Shown: piece after piece, positions 17,918-28,186 of the stretch
Numbering within the stretch: position 1 is the stretch's first letter
Layout: every line of letters begins with the position of its first letter
Source of the DNA: Dickeya aquatica
GTDB taxonomy: Bacteria; Pseudomonadota; Gammaproteobacteria; Enterobacterales; Enterobacteriaceae
Direction of reading: 5' to 3'
NCBI RefSeq assembly: GCF_900095885.1
Contig: NZ_LT615367.1
Location: 4,340,001-4,404,000 of the forward strand
Length of the DNA stretch: 64,000 bases
Notes under the pieces: generated by a model
The model's input: the letters and a program-made list of their open reading frames with translations, nothing else
Database searches by the model: none
What the model was told of the DNA's origin: nothing
Made by a program: the position numbers and the translations under genes

Positions 17918-19456
17918 TTAGAACAAACCGAGCGGTTTTTCCGAATAACTAACCAACAGGCATTTGGTCTGCTGATAATGTTCCAGCATCATCTTATGGG
18001 TTTCACGCCCGATGCCAGACTGCTTATAACCGCCGAATGCCGCGTGAGCCGGATAAGCATGATAGCAGTTCGTCCAGACCCGGCCCGCCTGAATACCGCG
18101 TCCCATACGATAAGCAATATTGGAGTTGCGGCTCCACACTCCAGCGCCTAAACCGTAAGGTGTATCGTTAGCGATAGCCAGCGCCTCTTCCGGTGTTTTA
18201 AACGTCGTCACTGCCAGCACCGGGCCGAAGATCTCCTCCTGAAACACCCGCATACTGTTTTGACCAAACAGAATCGTCGGCTCCAGGTAGTACCCCTGAG
18301 CTAAATCACCCGGCAGAATTTTGCGCTGCCCGCCGGTGAGCACTTCCGCCCCTTCTTTTTTACCGATATCAATGTAGTTAAGGATAGTATCCAACTGGCC
18401 TGACGACACCTGTGCGCCCATCATGGTCTGGTTATCCAGCGGATTACCAACACGAATCGCCTCTACCCGTTTGATAGCGCGTTCCATAAAACGCTCATAG
18501 ATGGATTCCTGAACCAACGCGCGACTCGGACAGGTACACACTTCGCCCTGATTAAAGGCAAACAGCGAAAAGCCTTCCAGCACTTTGTCAAAAAAGCTGT
18601 CTTCCCTATCCATCACATCGGCAAAGAAAATATTGGGTGACTTGCCACCCAGCTCCAGCGTGACCGGGATGACGTTTTGGGCCGCATAACCCATTATCTG
18701 CTGGCCAACCTCGGTTGAACCGGTAAATGCCACTTTGGCAATGCGTGGTGAGGTCGCAAGGTATTCACCAATCTTCCCTCCCGCGCCATTCACCACATTG
18801 ATAACGCCCGGCGGCAACACATCCTGAATCAGTTCCATCAACAGCAACACCGACAGCGGCGTCAATTTGGCCGGTTTTAACACCACGCAGTTACCTGCCG
18901 CCAGTGCGGGTGCCAGCTTCCAGCACGCCATCAGCAATGGGAAATTCCATGGAATTATCTGCCCGACCACCCCCAGCGGTTCATGAAAATGGTAAGCGAC
19001 GGTATCGTGGTCAATCTCGCTGATTGCGCCTTCCTGAGCACGAATACAGGCGGCGAAATAACGGAAATGGTCAATACCGAGCGGCACATCGGCATGACGG
19101 GTTTCACGAATAGGCTTGCCGTTATCCCAGGTTTCCGCACTGGCTAACAGCTCCAGATTGGCTTCCATGCGATCGGCAATCCGGTTAAGGATTTGTGCAC
19201 GCTCACGCGCAGACAGCGTCCCCCACTCCGCACTGGCTTTATGCGCCGCATCCAGTGCATGATCGACATCACGGTTACTGGAGCTGGCCACTTCACACAA
19301 AGGCAGCCCCGTGACAGGGGTCAGATTGACATAATATTCCCCGCCCGAAGGTGGCACCCAGGCACCACCAATAAAGTTATCATAACGTGGTTTCAGCGTG
19401 AGTGCAGACCCGTATTCCCCTGGCTGTACACGGTTTCCTGTTGTATCAATGGCCAT
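17918..19456 (-). CDS. aldB: aldehyde dehydrogenase AldB
   Basis: A 512-residue NAD(P)-dependent aldehyde dehydrogenase, the same length as E. coli AldB and close to it along the whole chain. Visible motifs are [20 protein letters not shown], the FTGSTEVG nucleotide site, LELGGKSPN with the catalytic Glu and [12 protein letters not shown] with the catalytic Cys. It oxidises acetaldehyde and related aldehydes. Monocistronic. Confidence 0.93.
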   Translation of the reverse strand: MAIDTTGNRVQPGEYGSALTLKPRYDNFIGGAWVPPSGGEYYVNLTPVTGLPLCEVASSSNRDVDHALDAAHKASAEWGTLSARERAQILNRIADRMEANLELLASAETWDNGKPIRETRHADVPLGIDHFRYFAACIRAQEGAISEIDHDTVAYHFHEPLGVVGQIIPWNFPLLMACWKLAPALAAGNCVVLKPAKLTPLSVLLLMELIQDVLPPGVINVVNGAGGKIGEYLATSPRIAKVAFTGSTEVGQQIMGYAAQNVIPVTLELGGKSPNIFFADVMDREDSFFDKVLEGFSLFAFNQGEVCTCPSRALVQESIYERFMERAIKRVEAIRVGNPLDNQTMMGAQVSSGQLDTILNYIDIGKKEGAEVLTGGQRKILPGDLAQGYYLEPTILFGQNSMRVFQEEIFGPVLAVTTFKTPEEALAIANDTPYGLGAGVWSRNSNIAYRMGRGIQAGRVWTNCYHAYPAHAAFGGYKQSGIGRETHKMMLEHYQQTKCLLVSYSEKPLGLF

Positions 19457-19809
19457 TTCTGTCTCCTTTCATGAAAGTCATTGCAGGCCGCTGTCAAAAT
19501 GCCGATGAGCACGCCCGCGCGCCGTGGCCGACTCGGGAACGCTCGGCCATAAACCTTGTGTGACAGATAATCCCTGACAGAAAATAATGATTAAATAGTA
19601 TACAGTGTTATCAACTTGTAAAAGCCGTAATATCAGGAAAAGTGTCACTCTTCGACACAGCGCACAGTTTGTTATTAACCGATAAACACTCACATCATGG
19701 TTGTGCGTATCGCCGCGCAACATCAGCAAAATAGCGTTGCCACAGGCTGCACAGCGGGATAAAAGTTCGCATCAGCACCGTAGCGGTGAAATAATGTCAG
19801 GACAGACTC
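19457..19809. promoter_or_regulatory. aldB-fdhD intergenic region
   Basis: About 350 bp between the divergent aldB and fdhD genes. It must contain both promoters. The centre (about 19560-19650) is AT-rich. I see no strong operator or small gene. Confidence 0.3.
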
Positions 19810-20658
19810 ATGAGGCAGCAGGCACAAGCAGTGAACAGTGATGATATTCAGGACGTGACCAGGCCGCAGATACCCGTCGGTGCCAGCCAGCGCACCGTCT
19901 GGCATCAGGGAACACTCGGCACGTCGCAACCAGACTGGCTGGCAGAGGAAGTCCCGGTAGCACTGGTCTACAACGGTATTTCACATGTGGTCATGATGGC
20001 ATCCCCAAAAGATCTCGATGCCTTTGCGCTGGGGTTCTCCCTGTCAGAAGGCATTATTCAATCACCACAAGATATCTACGGCATCGATGTCGTGGCAGCC
20101 TGTAACGGCATTGAAGTGCAAATCGAGCTTTCCAGCCGCCGTTTTGTCGGGCTTAAAGCGCGCCGCAGAGCCATGGATGGGCGCACCGGTTGCGGCGTCT
20201 GCGGCGTTGAACAGTTGGCCGAGATAGGCAAGCCTGTGGCACCGCTTCCTTTTACTCAAACCTTCTCGCTGTCACGGCTGGAACCGGCGCTACAGGCGTT
20301 AAAAAGTGTCCAGCAGGCGGGACAGTTGACCGGCTCCACCCACGCCGCCGCCTGGCTGTCACCGGAAGGTGAGTTACTGGGCGGCTGTGAGGATGTAGGC
20401 CGCCATGTCGCACTGGATAAACTGCTTGGCGTGCGAGCCCGCCAGCCCTGGCAGCAGGGTGCTGCTCTGCTATCGAGCCGCGCCAGCTATGAAATGGTGC
20501 AAAAATCCGCCATGTGTGGTGTTGAAATCGTTTTTGCCGTTTCCGCTGCAACTTCGCTGGCTGTTGATGTCGCCGAACGCTGTAACCTGACGCTGGTGGG
20601 GTTCTGCCGCCCGGGTCGCGCCACGGTATATACCCACCCAGAACGGCTAACAGAGTAA
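19810..20658 (+). CDS. fdhD: FdhD, formate dehydrogenase sulfur-transfer protein
   Basis: A 282-residue protein that passes sulfur from IscS to the molybdenum cofactor of formate dehydrogenases. The flexible loop [12 protein letters not shown] holds the functional cysteines. [22 protein letters not shown] and [12 protein letters not shown] are family segments. The start ATG at 19810 follows AATGTCAGGACAG. No formate dehydrogenase genes are visible in the window. Confidence 0.95.
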   Translation: MRQQAQAVNSDDIQDVTRPQIPVGASQRTVWHQGTLGTSQPDWLAEEVPVALVYNGISHVVMMASPKDLDAFALGFSLSEGIIQSPQDIYGIDVVAACNGIEVQIELSSRRFVGLKARRRAMDGRTGCGVCGVEQLAEIGKPVAPLPFTQTFSLSRLEPALQALKSVQQAGQLTGSTHAAAWLSPEGELLGGCEDVGRHVALDKLLGVRARQPWQQGAALLSSRASYEMVQKSAMCGVEIVFAVSAATSLAVDVAERCNLTLVGFCRPGRATVYTHPERLTE

Positions 20659-20776
20659 GCGGCCGCCTGGAAATAACTTAGAACGATTTATTGTTAAGTT
20701 GGTTAAATTTGTTATAAGTTTTTGTAATTTAATAACAATTATAAGAAAATGAACCCATGTCGCTACGAATTAATCA

Positions 20777-20865
20777 TTTTCAAGATCATTTAATTAACTA
20801 TAATGAACTTAACGCTTACGCGGCGCTAACAACGTGATGTGCCGCACACTGTGTACGATAATGAT
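20777..20865 (+). promoter_or_regulatory. candidate sodA promoter with Fur-like half-site
   Basis: TATAAT at 20799-20804 has a weak -35-like TTTTCA 16 bp before it. A GATAATGAT at 20857-20865 matches one half of a Fur box. sodA of E. coli is Fur- and SoxRS-regulated, which fits, but the match here is only a half-site. Confidence 0.35.
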
Positions 20866-20912
20866 TTGAGCGCGATAACCATTTGCGCCTGACAACAATG
20901 GAGATGCTAAAC

Positions 20913-21539
20913 ATGAGTTATTCACTGCCATCCCTGCCTTATGCTTATGACGCCCTGGAGCCGCATTTTGACAAGCAGACGATGGAAATCCATCACTCCA
21001 AACACCACCAGGCTTATGTCAATAACGCTAACGCAGCGCTGGAATCTCTGCCAGAATTCGCCAGCCTGTCTGCCGAAGAGCTGATCGCCAAGCTGGATCA
21101 ACTGCCTGCTGATAAGAAAAACGTGCTGCGTAACAACGCCGGTGGCCACGCCAACCACAGCCTGTTCTGGAAAGGGCTGAAACTGGGCACCACGCTGGAA
21201 GGTGAACTGAAAGCCGCCATTGAACGTGATTTTGGTAGCGTGGATGCATTCAAAGAGAAATTTGAGCAGGCGGCTGCCACCCGTTTTGGTTCTGGCTGGG
21301 CATGGCTGGTACTGAAAGACGACGGCAAACTGGCTGTGGTTTCAACCGCCAACCAGGACAGCCCGTTAATGGGTGAAGCGGTTTCCGGCGCGAGCGGCTA
21401 TCCGCTCGTGGCTCTGGATGTGTGGGAACATGCTTACTACCTGAAATATCAGAACCGCCGCCCGGATTACATCAAAGCATTCTGGAGCGTCGTGAACTGG
21501 GACGAAGCCGCTAAACGTTTCGCAGAAGCAAAGAAATAA
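20913..21539 (+). CDS. sodA: manganese superoxide dismutase
   Basis: A 208-residue cytoplasmic superoxide dismutase. The metal ligands are visible: His in [12 protein letters not shown], His in [13 protein letters not shown], and Asp and His in [11 protein letters not shown]. The [14 protein letters not shown] context favours Mn over Fe. ATG 20913 is chosen (TGGAGA upstream), since the SOD family begins with SYSLPSLPY. It ends at a strong terminator. Confidence 0.96.
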   Translation: MSYSLPSLPYAYDALEPHFDKQTMEIHHSKHHQAYVNNANAALESLPEFASLSAEELIAKLDQLPADKKNVLRNNAGGHANHSLFWKGLKLGTTLEGELKAAIERDFGSVDAFKEKFEQAAATRFGSGWAWLVLKDDGKLAVVSTANQDSPLMGEAVSGASGYPLVALDVWEHAYYLKYQNRRPDYIKAFWSVVNWDEAAKRFAEAKK

Positions 21540-21550
21540 ATTCATAACTC

Positions 21551-21618
21551 TCCATTTTTCGATGAAAAATGGATGATGCTGAAAACCCGGAATAACGTTC
21601 GTTATGCCGGGTTTTTTC
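21551..21618 (+). terminator. sodA hairpins and terminator
   Basis: A perfect 10-bp inverted repeat, TCCATTTTTC and GAAAAATGGA, with a 3-nt loop occupies 21551-21573. A second stem, AACCCGG (21584-21590) and CCGGGTT (21607-21613) extended by ATAAC/GTTAT inside, runs into a T6 tract and is a typical intrinsic terminator. Confidence 0.9.
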
Positions 21619-21798
21619 TACTTTGTTTTCCAGATCACAACAACAACAAAAATTATCGCCTAAATACCTTCCATAGCATTACAGTAAAATATCCACTCTT
21701 GGCCAGGATATTGACCTGAATGGAGGGTGCGTAGCAGTTAAATTCATAAAAACCATAAAGACCATAAAAATTTCATAAAAACGATGACGGTAAATATA

Positions 21799-21825
21799 TA
21801 AAGTTTCCGTCTGGTTCGCCGATAG
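21799..21825 (+). promoter_or_regulatory. sigma-28 (FliA) flagellar promoter of the chemoreceptor gene
   Basis: TAAAGTTT, an 11-bp spacer and GCCGATAG match the enterobacterial sigma-28 consensus TAAAGTTT-N11-GCCGATAA at 15 of 16 bases. It lies about 260 bp before the chemoreceptor ATG and places that gene in the flagellar regulon. The long leader between has no gene. Confidence 0.92.
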
Positions 21826-22085
21826 ACTCTGCGTGTTCTGTTCATTGTCTGTAAGCGACTGTCAACCCGACAATCTCTCATCCATACTCTAATTCAATTA
21901 GATATCAAGACGCAGGAAGGCGTCAGTTCGGTATATACCCATACCGATACCACTCACTAACAGGAATTTTTTAAACCGTCTGAGGAGCGTCAGGCCTGAG
22001 TAACGCTCATCAGTCAGATTTTTTAATACCAGGGGCAAAACCTGAAACCTTACCTACTCAGCCTATTCGTGATGGAAGAAAATCA

Positions 22086-23972
22086 ATGGTTATAAAACTC
22101 GAAAATATCAAAGTCGGCAGGAAATTAGGGCTAGGGTTCGCCCTGGTGCTGTTGCTGACTGTAATTATTGCTGCTGTTAGCGTCCGTTACATTGAAATAT
22201 TGAAAGGCCGTTTTGAAAAAGTACTTTTCAGCAATCAAATTAACACCGAAGTTAGTGAAGCCCGTTATTATCGCGCAGTTTATGCAAATGGTTATAATGC
22301 AGATAGCCTTAAAGAAAATAGTAAACATATTGATAACATTATTACGTTGATATCCTCAACGCAGGATAAATCCTGGCGCGGCGATTATAATGACCGGCTG
22401 GATAATATCGGCAAGCTGATTAGTCAGTATAAGGAACGCCGGAAAAATTATACGGATGCGGTAGCCAAAAAAGATGACGTGCGTAAAAGCTGGAACCTGT
22501 CAGACTCAGAAAAACCCCTGAAACAAATAGAGCAACAGATTGCAGGTAACACCGCGCTGCAACTGCAACTGACCACACTGCATCAAAAATTGGTCAATGT
22601 CCGTTACCTGGTGCGCGGCCTGTTGTTGTCGCTAAACAGTGAGGCAGAAAAACCGCTGATTAGCGCGCTGGATGACGCACAAGCGGTACTCAACCAGTTT
22701 ATTCAGGCGTTGACCCCGGAGCAGCAGGCTATTATGGCACCGGTTGTCTCCACTCTTTCTACCTATAAAACCCAGGTAATAGCGTATCTCCCGGCCTATC
22801 AGGTAGAACTGGTGCAGGGGCAACTGCTGGGCGACACCGCCAATTTGCTTATCGATACCGCCAACAAGATGGTAAACGATGAAAACAGCGCCACTCAGCA
22901 AAATATTAGTGATGCCGAATGGCAAATTGCCGTCACCGCTTTGATTACGCTGGTGCTGGGCATTCTGATAGCCTGGTATATTTCGCGCCAGATAACTCAG
23001 CCGCTAAATAACACCGTGGCGATTGCAGAAAGTATTGCCACCGGCGATTTAACCGTCAGCATTGAAAGCACCCGCCGTGACGAACTGGGTATGTTATTTG
23101 ATGCCATGGCAAAAATGAAAGCTAACCTGCATAACATGATTGATGACATCCGCATGGGGGTCAGCCAGATAACCACCGCCGCCAGTGAGATAGTCACCGG
23201 CAATAACGATCTCGCGGCCCGAACGGAATCACAGGCGGCATCCGTCGAGCAGACGGCGGCCAGCATGGAAGAACTGACCTCCACCGTGAAACAGAACGCT
23301 GCCAACGCGCATCAGGCCAATAAGCTGGTACTGGATGCCACACACACGGCACAGTCAGGCGGTAAGCTGGTGGAAAATGTGGTGCAAACCATGTCTGAAA
23401 TTGAAGGCAGCTCAAAACGCATCGCAGAAATCACCTCTGTTATTAACGGCATTGCCTTCCAGACCAACATTCTGGCGCTGAACGCAGCCGTCGAAGCTGC
23501 CCGTGCCGGTGAGCAGGGGCGTGGCTTTGCAGTCGTGGCCAACGAGGTACGCAATCTGGCCCAGCGCAGTTCACAAGCCGCCAAAGAAATTGAAGGGCTG
23601 ATTTCCACCTCGGTTGAACAGGTGACGAAAGGGGCACATCTGGTGCATTCTGCCGGTAAAACCATGCAGGAAATTGTTACTGCCGTCACGCATGTACATG
23701 ACATCATGGGGGAAATAACCGTTGCCTCTGATGAGCAAAGCCGGGGTATTGCACAGGTTAATCAGGCGATTGTCGAGATGGATAGCTCCACGCAACAAAA
23801 CGCCGCACTGGTTCAGCAGTCTTCTGCGGCGGCCAGCTCACTGGAAGATCAAGCCGTGATCCTCTCCAACACGGTATCCGCGTTCCGCCTCTCGTCAACC
23901 CATGAGCTACCCTCTGCCAGCCACAGCTTACCGCTTGCCAGCCCTCACGCCTCGTTACCCTATAGAAAGTAA
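22086..23972 (+). CDS. methyl-accepting chemotaxis protein
   Basis: A 628-residue chemoreceptor. Transmembrane helices lie near residues 12-34 and 281-301; between them is a periplasmic helical sensor domain of about 245 residues that I cannot match to a ligand class. A HAMP domain follows (ITQPLNNTVAIAESIATGDL), then the cytoplasmic signalling coiled coil with the hairpin tip IAFQTNILALNAAVEAARAG near 455. No C-terminal CheR-docking pentapeptide of the NWETF type is seen; the tail is SHSLPLASPHASLPYRK. The sigma-28 promoter upstream supports a role in motility. Confidence 0.95.
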   Translation: MVIKLENIKVGRKLGLGFALVLLLTVIIAAVSVRYIEILKGRFEKVLFSNQINTEVSEARYYRAVYANGYNADSLKENSKHIDNIITLISSTQDKSWRGDYNDRLDNIGKLISQYKERRKNYTDAVAKKDDVRKSWNLSDSEKPLKQIEQQIAGNTALQLQLTTLHQKLVNVRYLVRGLLLSLNSEAEKPLISALDDAQAVLNQFIQALTPEQQAIMAPVVSTLSTYKTQVIAYLPAYQVELVQGQLLGDTANLLIDTANKMVNDENSATQQNISDAEWQIAVTALITLVLGILIAWYISRQITQPLNNTVAIAESIATGDLTVSIESTRRDELGMLFDAMAKMKANLHNMIDDIRMGVSQITTAASEIVTGNNDLAARTESQAASVEQTAASMEELTSTVKQNAANAHQANKLVLDATHTAQSGGKLVENVVQTMSEIEGSSKRIAEITSVINGIAFQTNILALNAAVEAARAGEQGRGFAVVANEVRNLAQRSSQAAKEIEGLISTSVEQVTKGAHLVHSAGKTMQEIVTAVTHVHDIMGEITVASDEQSRGIAQVNQAIVEMDSSTQQNAALVQQSSAAASSLEDQAVILSNTVSAFRLSSTHELPSASHSLPLASPHASLPYRK

Positions 23973-24002
23973 TCAGAGCGAACGTCAGATACGCGCAAAC
24001 AG

Positions 24003-24028
24003 CAAGGGCAACCACACGGTTGCCCTTG
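24003..24028. terminator. hairpin after the chemoreceptor gene
   Basis: CAAGGGCAACC and GGTTGCCCTTG form an 11-bp perfect stem with loop ACAC. The T-content after it is low (GTTATAAC), so it is a terminator-like or transcript-stabilising hairpin between convergent genes. Confidence 0.65.
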
Positions 24029-24078
24029 TTATAACGGCTGCGTTGTAACACGGGTTATCGCGCAATCCCTTGATTCAT

Positions 24079-24789
24079 TCAGTGAGGCAGGAAATTTTGC
24101 GCTTTCAGAGTGGTGTACAATTTTTGCTGCTGACTGGCAATATCCGTCATCATGCCGTTGTATTGCTCCACCTGCTGTGGGGTGTGAAACTGCACACCAT
24201 TGTTGCCAAACACCACCTGACTCCCCTGAGCCTGAAGATAGTCGCCCACCTGCATCACGCTCTGGGCAAAGGCGGTGCTGGCTGGAACCACGGTTACCAT
24301 CGCATTGGCGGGCAACGAAACCGCACGATTGTAAACCTTGTCATAAATGGCCTGTAGCTCTTCGGTTTGCTTGAGCACGTGACGGGCGGTATCCGCCTGC
24401 GTTTTGGCACTTTGCACCTGTGGGCTCAACATGTTCAGCGCACCGAGTGCCTGGCGTAAATTGTCACGCTGGGCCACATAATCCTGCGGCACGCGAATAC
24501 GTGACATCGCTTCCAGCACCGGTGTCAGGCTGCCCGCCAACGCCTGATCCAACTGCTGATTAAACGACGTCATCACGGCGTAATCCTGAGTAAAACGCCC
24601 AAAACTCTGTTTTTGTTGTTCAGACAAGGCAGGCAACTGACGCCCTTCCTGCTGAGAAATACCCTGCAAGAAGGTGGTAAACGCCTGACGCGCTTCTTTA
24701 TCTTTGTCGCCACAGGCTGACAATTGCAATGCCGTCACCAACATAATCACTGGCAGCAGCCAGCGCGAACGGTAATCCGCCAACATCAT
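24079..24789 (-). CDS. yiaF: DUF3053 lipoprotein YiaF
   Basis: A 236-residue predicted lipoprotein. The signal peptide ends in the lipobox LQLSACGDK with the lipidated Cys near residue 26. The rest is helical and Gln-rich (for example LSEQQKQSFGRF, QSAKTQADTARHVL) and matches the DUF3053 family represented by E. coli YiaF. Function unknown. In E. coli yiaF is beside ghrB; here the two are about 18 kb apart. Confidence 0.8.
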   Translation of the reverse strand: MMLADYRSRWLLPVIMLVTALQLSACGDKDKEARQAFTTFLQGISQQEGRQLPALSEQQKQSFGRFTQDYAVMTSFNQQLDQALAGSLTPVLEAMSRIRVPQDYVAQRDNLRQALGALNMLSPQVQSAKTQADTARHVLKQTEELQAIYDKVYNRAVSLPANAMVTVVPASTAFAQSVMQVGDYLQAQGSQVVFGNNGVQFHTPQQVEQYNGMMTDIASQQQKLYTTLKAQNFLPH

Positions 24790-25087
24790 TACGACTCCTG
24801 TTTGATTTCACCACCACAACCCGGCAACACCCTGTGTCAGCAGGTCATTACTGTTATCCAAGCCCGCTGCCGCGCACCGCTCAGCCGCAATGTCACCGGC
24901 ATCCGGGCTGCTCCTCATACAAAGTTTACCAAAGGAGACATGCGGGGGGCCTATTCTACGCTGGATCGGTACAGACGACGTACAGAATCCTCCCTTTTGC
25001 CAATAATCTCCCCCCACACCCTGTTGCCTCGCGCGCCTTCCTGCTTTTGTCATCCTTGCCCAAACACATCGCACCCGTTTCACGCTC
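24790..25087. other. intergenic region without a supported gene
   Basis: About 300 bp between yiaF and the regulatory region of the guanidine operon. It holds the yiaF promoter. Open frames here on both strands have unlikely composition, no ribosome sites and no recognisable product. Confidence 0.3.
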
Positions 25088-25104
25088 TGCACGTAAACGG
25101 TGCA
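25088..25104. promoter_or_regulatory. NtrC-binding site upstream of the guanidine operon
   Basis: TGCACG-TAAAC-GGTGCA matches 11 of 12 defined bases of the NtrC consensus TGCACC-N5-GGTGCA. It lies about 140 bp upstream of a sigma-54-like promoter, a usual enhancer distance. One site only was found; NtrC often uses two. Confidence 0.65.
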
Positions 25105-25234
25105 TGAGGCACAACCTCACCGGTCAGCCCGCCCGCTCAGCTCCGGTAAAACCCACCGCGAATAGAAAAATAAGCTATTGATAAATAAAAAATCGCCTCC
25201 TGCAACCACGTTTTCCGAGAAACAAAACACAACA

Positions 25235-25250
25235 TGGCAGATTTTTTGCT
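25235..25250 (+). promoter_or_regulatory. sigma-54 promoter of the guanidine operon
   Basis: TGGCAG-ATTTT-TTGCT matches the -24/-12 consensus TGGCAC-N5-TTGCW with correct GG-GC spacing and one mismatch (C to G at the sixth base). Transcription would start near 25262, just before the riboswitch. Confidence 0.65.
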
Positions 25251-25299
25251 TAACACTTATTCAGGCAGGAGCGATAGCGGGCAACCGGTGTCGCCAGAC

Positions 25300-25405
25300 A
25301 ATTTGGAAATGGGTAACTAGGGTTCCGGCTGTGATGGCGCAGGTCCGAGAGTTACCGACCGCCCTCTGGCGGTTACACGGCGGGATAAAAGCCCGGGAGG
25401 ATACA
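25300..25405 (+). promoter_or_regulatory. guanidine-I (ykkC class) riboswitch
   Basis: Three hallmark segments of the ykkC/guanidine-I aptamer appear in order: CTAGGGTTCCG at 25317-25327, GGTCCGAGAG at 25342-25351, and ACACGGCGGGATAAAAGCCC starting at 25375 and continuing GGGAGG. It precedes a guanidine-type transporter/carboxylase operon by about 75 nt, as expected for a cis-acting on-switch that binds free guanidinium. Outer limits are approximate. Confidence 0.95.
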
Positions 25406-25478
25406 GCGAGTCGATGCTCGCCGCCCTCCTGCTGTTTTGCTGTTTATGCTTGCGCCCAACGTCAGAGGACATCTCACC

Positions 25479-26534
25479 ATGAAAACCCTTCAACGCGTCT
25501 TACTTCTTTGCGCCCTGGCGCTGTGTAGCCTTGGCGTACAGGCCGAAGGCAAACCGGCCTTCAAACTGTGCTGGTCTATTTATGCCGGGTGGATGCCCTG
25601 GGACTACGCCCAGCAACAGGGCATCATCAAAAAATGGGCCGATAAATACGGTATCGCCATCCAGTTCGTGCAAGTGAACGACTATATCGAATCCGTTAAT
25701 CAATACACCGCTGGCGGCTTCGATGGCTGCGCCATGACCAACATGGACGCGCTGACCATCCCGGCGGCAGGCGGCGTAGACAGCACCGCGCTGATCGTCG
25801 GTGATTACTCAAACGGCAACGACGGCATTCTGATTAAAGGCACCAACAGCCTCACTGCCCTGAAAGGCAAGCCGATTAATCTGGTGCAGTTATCGGTCTC
25901 TCACTATTTGCTGGCGCGCGCGCTGGAAAAAAATGGCATGAGCGAGAAGGACATCAAGGTGGTAAACACGGCGGATGCCGATCTGGTCGCCGCCTTCGGC
26001 ACCCCGGATGTGCAAGCCATTGTGACCTGGAACCCGTTACTGGCTGCCGCCAAAAAACAACCGGGTAGCCAGTTAGCCTTTTCATCAGCCCAGATCCCCG
26101 GCGAAATTCTCGATTTACTGGTCGTCAACACCGCCACGCTGCAAAAGCACCCGGAGCTTGGCAAAGCGCTGACCGGTGCCTGGTATGAAACCCTGCAAGC
26201 CATGTCTGGCGATAGCGCCAGCGCCCGTCAGGCCCGCACCGCGATGGGCCAGGCTGCGGGAACAGACTTGCCCGGCTTTGATGAACAGCTTGCCGCCACC
26301 CACCTGTTTGATACGCCACAACTGGCCCTGAGCTTTGTCGAAAACGCCCAGCTCAAAACCACCATGCAGTCAGTGGCCGAATTCTCGTTTCGTCACGGCC
26401 TGCTTGGCGATAACGCGCCGGGCGCAAATGTCGTCGGGGTCAGCACGCCATCGGGGGTCTGGGGCAACACGGGCAACATCAAGCTGCGCTTTAGCGATGA
26501 GTTCCTGAAACTTGCTGCTGACCACAAGCTGTAA
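25479..26534 (+). CDS. ABC transporter substrate-binding protein (guanidine/urea type)
   Basis: A 351-residue periplasmic binding protein of the NitT/TauT superfamily. A signal peptide (residues 1-21, ending VQA) precedes FKLCWSIYAGWMPWDYAQQ; the middle has GGFDGCAMTNMDAL, typical of the group annotated as putative urea ABC transporter binding proteins. Because it follows a guanidine riboswitch, guanidinium or a related compound is the likelier ligand. ATG 25479 gives the complete signal peptide. Confidence 0.88.
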   Translation: MKTLQRVLLLCALALCSLGVQAEGKPAFKLCWSIYAGWMPWDYAQQQGIIKKWADKYGIAIQFVQVNDYIESVNQYTAGGFDGCAMTNMDALTIPAAGGVDSTALIVGDYSNGNDGILIKGTNSLTALKGKPINLVQLSVSHYLLARALEKNGMSEKDIKVVNTADADLVAAFGTPDVQAIVTWNPLLAAAKKQPGSQLAFSSAQIPGEILDLLVVNTATLQKHPELGKALTGAWYETLQAMSGDSASARQARTAMGQAAGTDLPGFDEQLAATHLFDTPQLALSFVENAQLKTTMQSVAEFSFRHGLLGDNAPGANVVGVSTPSGVWGNTGNIKLRFSDEFLKLAADHKL

Positions 26535-26551
26535 ACCGAGGGGAATGTCGG

Positions 26552-27364
26552 ATGCGTAAACTGATCAACTACCAGCCGCTCCCGCTGACACGCGGCATGA
26601 TGGGGTTTCTGCCATTACTGGCGCTGTTGCTGGTCTACCTGATGGCATCCGACGCCCGGCTGTCGCTCAACGCCGCCGACAAACTGCTGCCGGGCTTCAG
26701 TGCCATGAGCGATGCCATTCACCGCATGGCGCTGGAGCCCAACGAGCGCACGGGCGAATACCTGCTGTGGACAGACACCGCCGCCAGCCTGCTGCGCCTG
26801 TTAACGGGCGTCGGGTTAAGCGCCCTGCTGGCGCTGGTGTTTGGCCTGCTGTGCGGCGCGCTGCCGGTGGTGCGCGCCACGCTCTCACCGCTGATAACGC
26901 TGTTTGCGCTGGTGCCACCGCTGGCGGTACTGCCGATTTTGTTTATCTGCTTTGGCCTGGGTGAAGTCGCCAAAGTGGTGCTGATAACCATCGGCATCAC
27001 GCCATTTATTATCCGCGACTTACAGCTCTACATTCAGACGCTGCCGCGCGAGCAACTGGTGAAAGCGCAAACCCTCGGCGGCCACAGCGGCCAGATCCTC
27101 TGGCGGGTGATCCTGCCGCAACTGATGCCGCGCCTGCTTGATGCCGTGCGCCTGTCGCTCAGTTCCGCCTGGCTGTTTTTAATTGCCGCCGAAGCGATTG
27201 CCGCCACAGACGGGCTGGGATACCGCATTTTCCTGATGCGCCGTTATCTGGCGATGGACGTGATTTTGCCTTACGTCGCCTGGATAACGCTGCTGGCCTT
27301 CCTGCTTGATGCGCTGCTCAAACTCATCAGCCGTCGCGGCTGGCCCTGGTATTACCCGAAATAA
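26552..27364 (+). CDS. ABC transporter permease of the guanidine operon
   Basis: A 270-residue inner-membrane permease with about six hydrophobic segments. The cytoplasmic coupling loop EQLVKAQTLGGHSGQILWRVILP is the binding-protein-dependent transport signature. It forms the importer with the preceding binding protein and following ATPase. GGGGAA lies 10 nt before the ATG. Confidence 0.92.
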   Translation: MRKLINYQPLPLTRGMMGFLPLLALLLVYLMASDARLSLNAADKLLPGFSAMSDAIHRMALEPNERTGEYLLWTDTAASLLRLLTGVGLSALLALVFGLLCGALPVVRATLSPLITLFALVPPLAVLPILFICFGLGEVAKVVLITIGITPFIIRDLQLYIQTLPREQLVKAQTLGGHSGQILWRVILPQLMPRLLDAVRLSLSSAWLFLIAAEAIAATDGLGYRIFLMRRYLAMDVILPYVAWITLLAFLLDALLKLISRRGWPWYYPK

Positions 27365-27394
27365 GCCGCCGACAACAAGAGAGCCAGAGAAGCT

Positions 27395-28174
27395 ATGTCG
27401 TTATTAACACTGAAAAATATTCGCAAAGAGTACGGCAGCCAGGTGGTGCTGGAGCGGCTTAACGTTTCGGTTGACGAAGGGGAGTTCGTGTCGATTGTCG
27501 GGGCCTCCGGCTGTGGCAAAACCACCTTTCTCAACATGTTACTGGGCACGGAGCACCCCAGCAGCGGCCAGTTACTGCTGGATGGCAAGCCGATGCCGCA
27601 AGAACCGGATGAACACCGGGGTGTGGTGTTTCAGCGCTATTCAGTCTTCCCCCACCTCAGCGTGGTGGAGAACGTGATGCTCGGCGCGGAATTTGCCAAA
27701 GCCCGCTGGCTTGGCCGGGTGTGGGGAGCCAGGCGTCAGGCCATCCGCGATGACGCGATGGCGATGTTGCATCAGGTCGGTCTGGCGCAAGCCGCCGAAA
27801 AATACCCGCACCAGCTATCCGGCGGGATGCAACAGCGGCTGGCGCTGGCACAGGCGCTGCTCAAACGCCCGCGCATTTTGCTGCTCGATGAACCGTTCGG
27901 TGCGCTCGACCCCGGCATTCGCGGCGAAATGCACCAGCTCATCAGTCAGTTATGGCAGGAACACCGTCTGACCATTTTTATGATAACCCACGACCTGAAA
28001 GAGGGGTTTTCGCTCGGCACCCGGCTGTGGGTGTTCGACAAGCTCCGTCAGGATGCGCACGCCCCCGATGCCTGGGGAGCCAGTATTACCTACGACCTGC
28101 CGCTCGATCGCGCCCCTGCCGGGGTGCGCGCCTCGGTGGGCGAATTGATGAACGGGCGGCGTCACGTCGCCTGA
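27395..28174 (+). CDS. ABC transporter ATPase of the guanidine operon
   Basis: A 259-residue ATPase with Walker A GASGCGKTTF, signature LSGGMQQRLALAQAL, Walker B ILLLDEPFGALDP and switch His in MITHDLKE. It closely resembles NitT/TauT-type ATPases. Third gene of the operon, 30 nt after the permease. Confidence 0.93.
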   Translation: MSLLTLKNIRKEYGSQVVLERLNVSVDEGEFVSIVGASGCGKTTFLNMLLGTEHPSSGQLLLDGKPMPQEPDEHRGVVFQRYSVFPHLSVVENVMLGAEFAKARWLGRVWGARRQAIRDDAMAMLHQVGLAQAAEKYPHQLSGGMQQRLALAQALLKRPRILLLDEPFGALDPGIRGEMHQLISQLWQEHRLTIFMITHDLKEGFSLGTRLWVFDKLRQDAHAPDAWGASITYDLPLDRAPAGVRASVGELMNGRRHVA

Positions 28175-28186
28175 GAGGAGAACATC

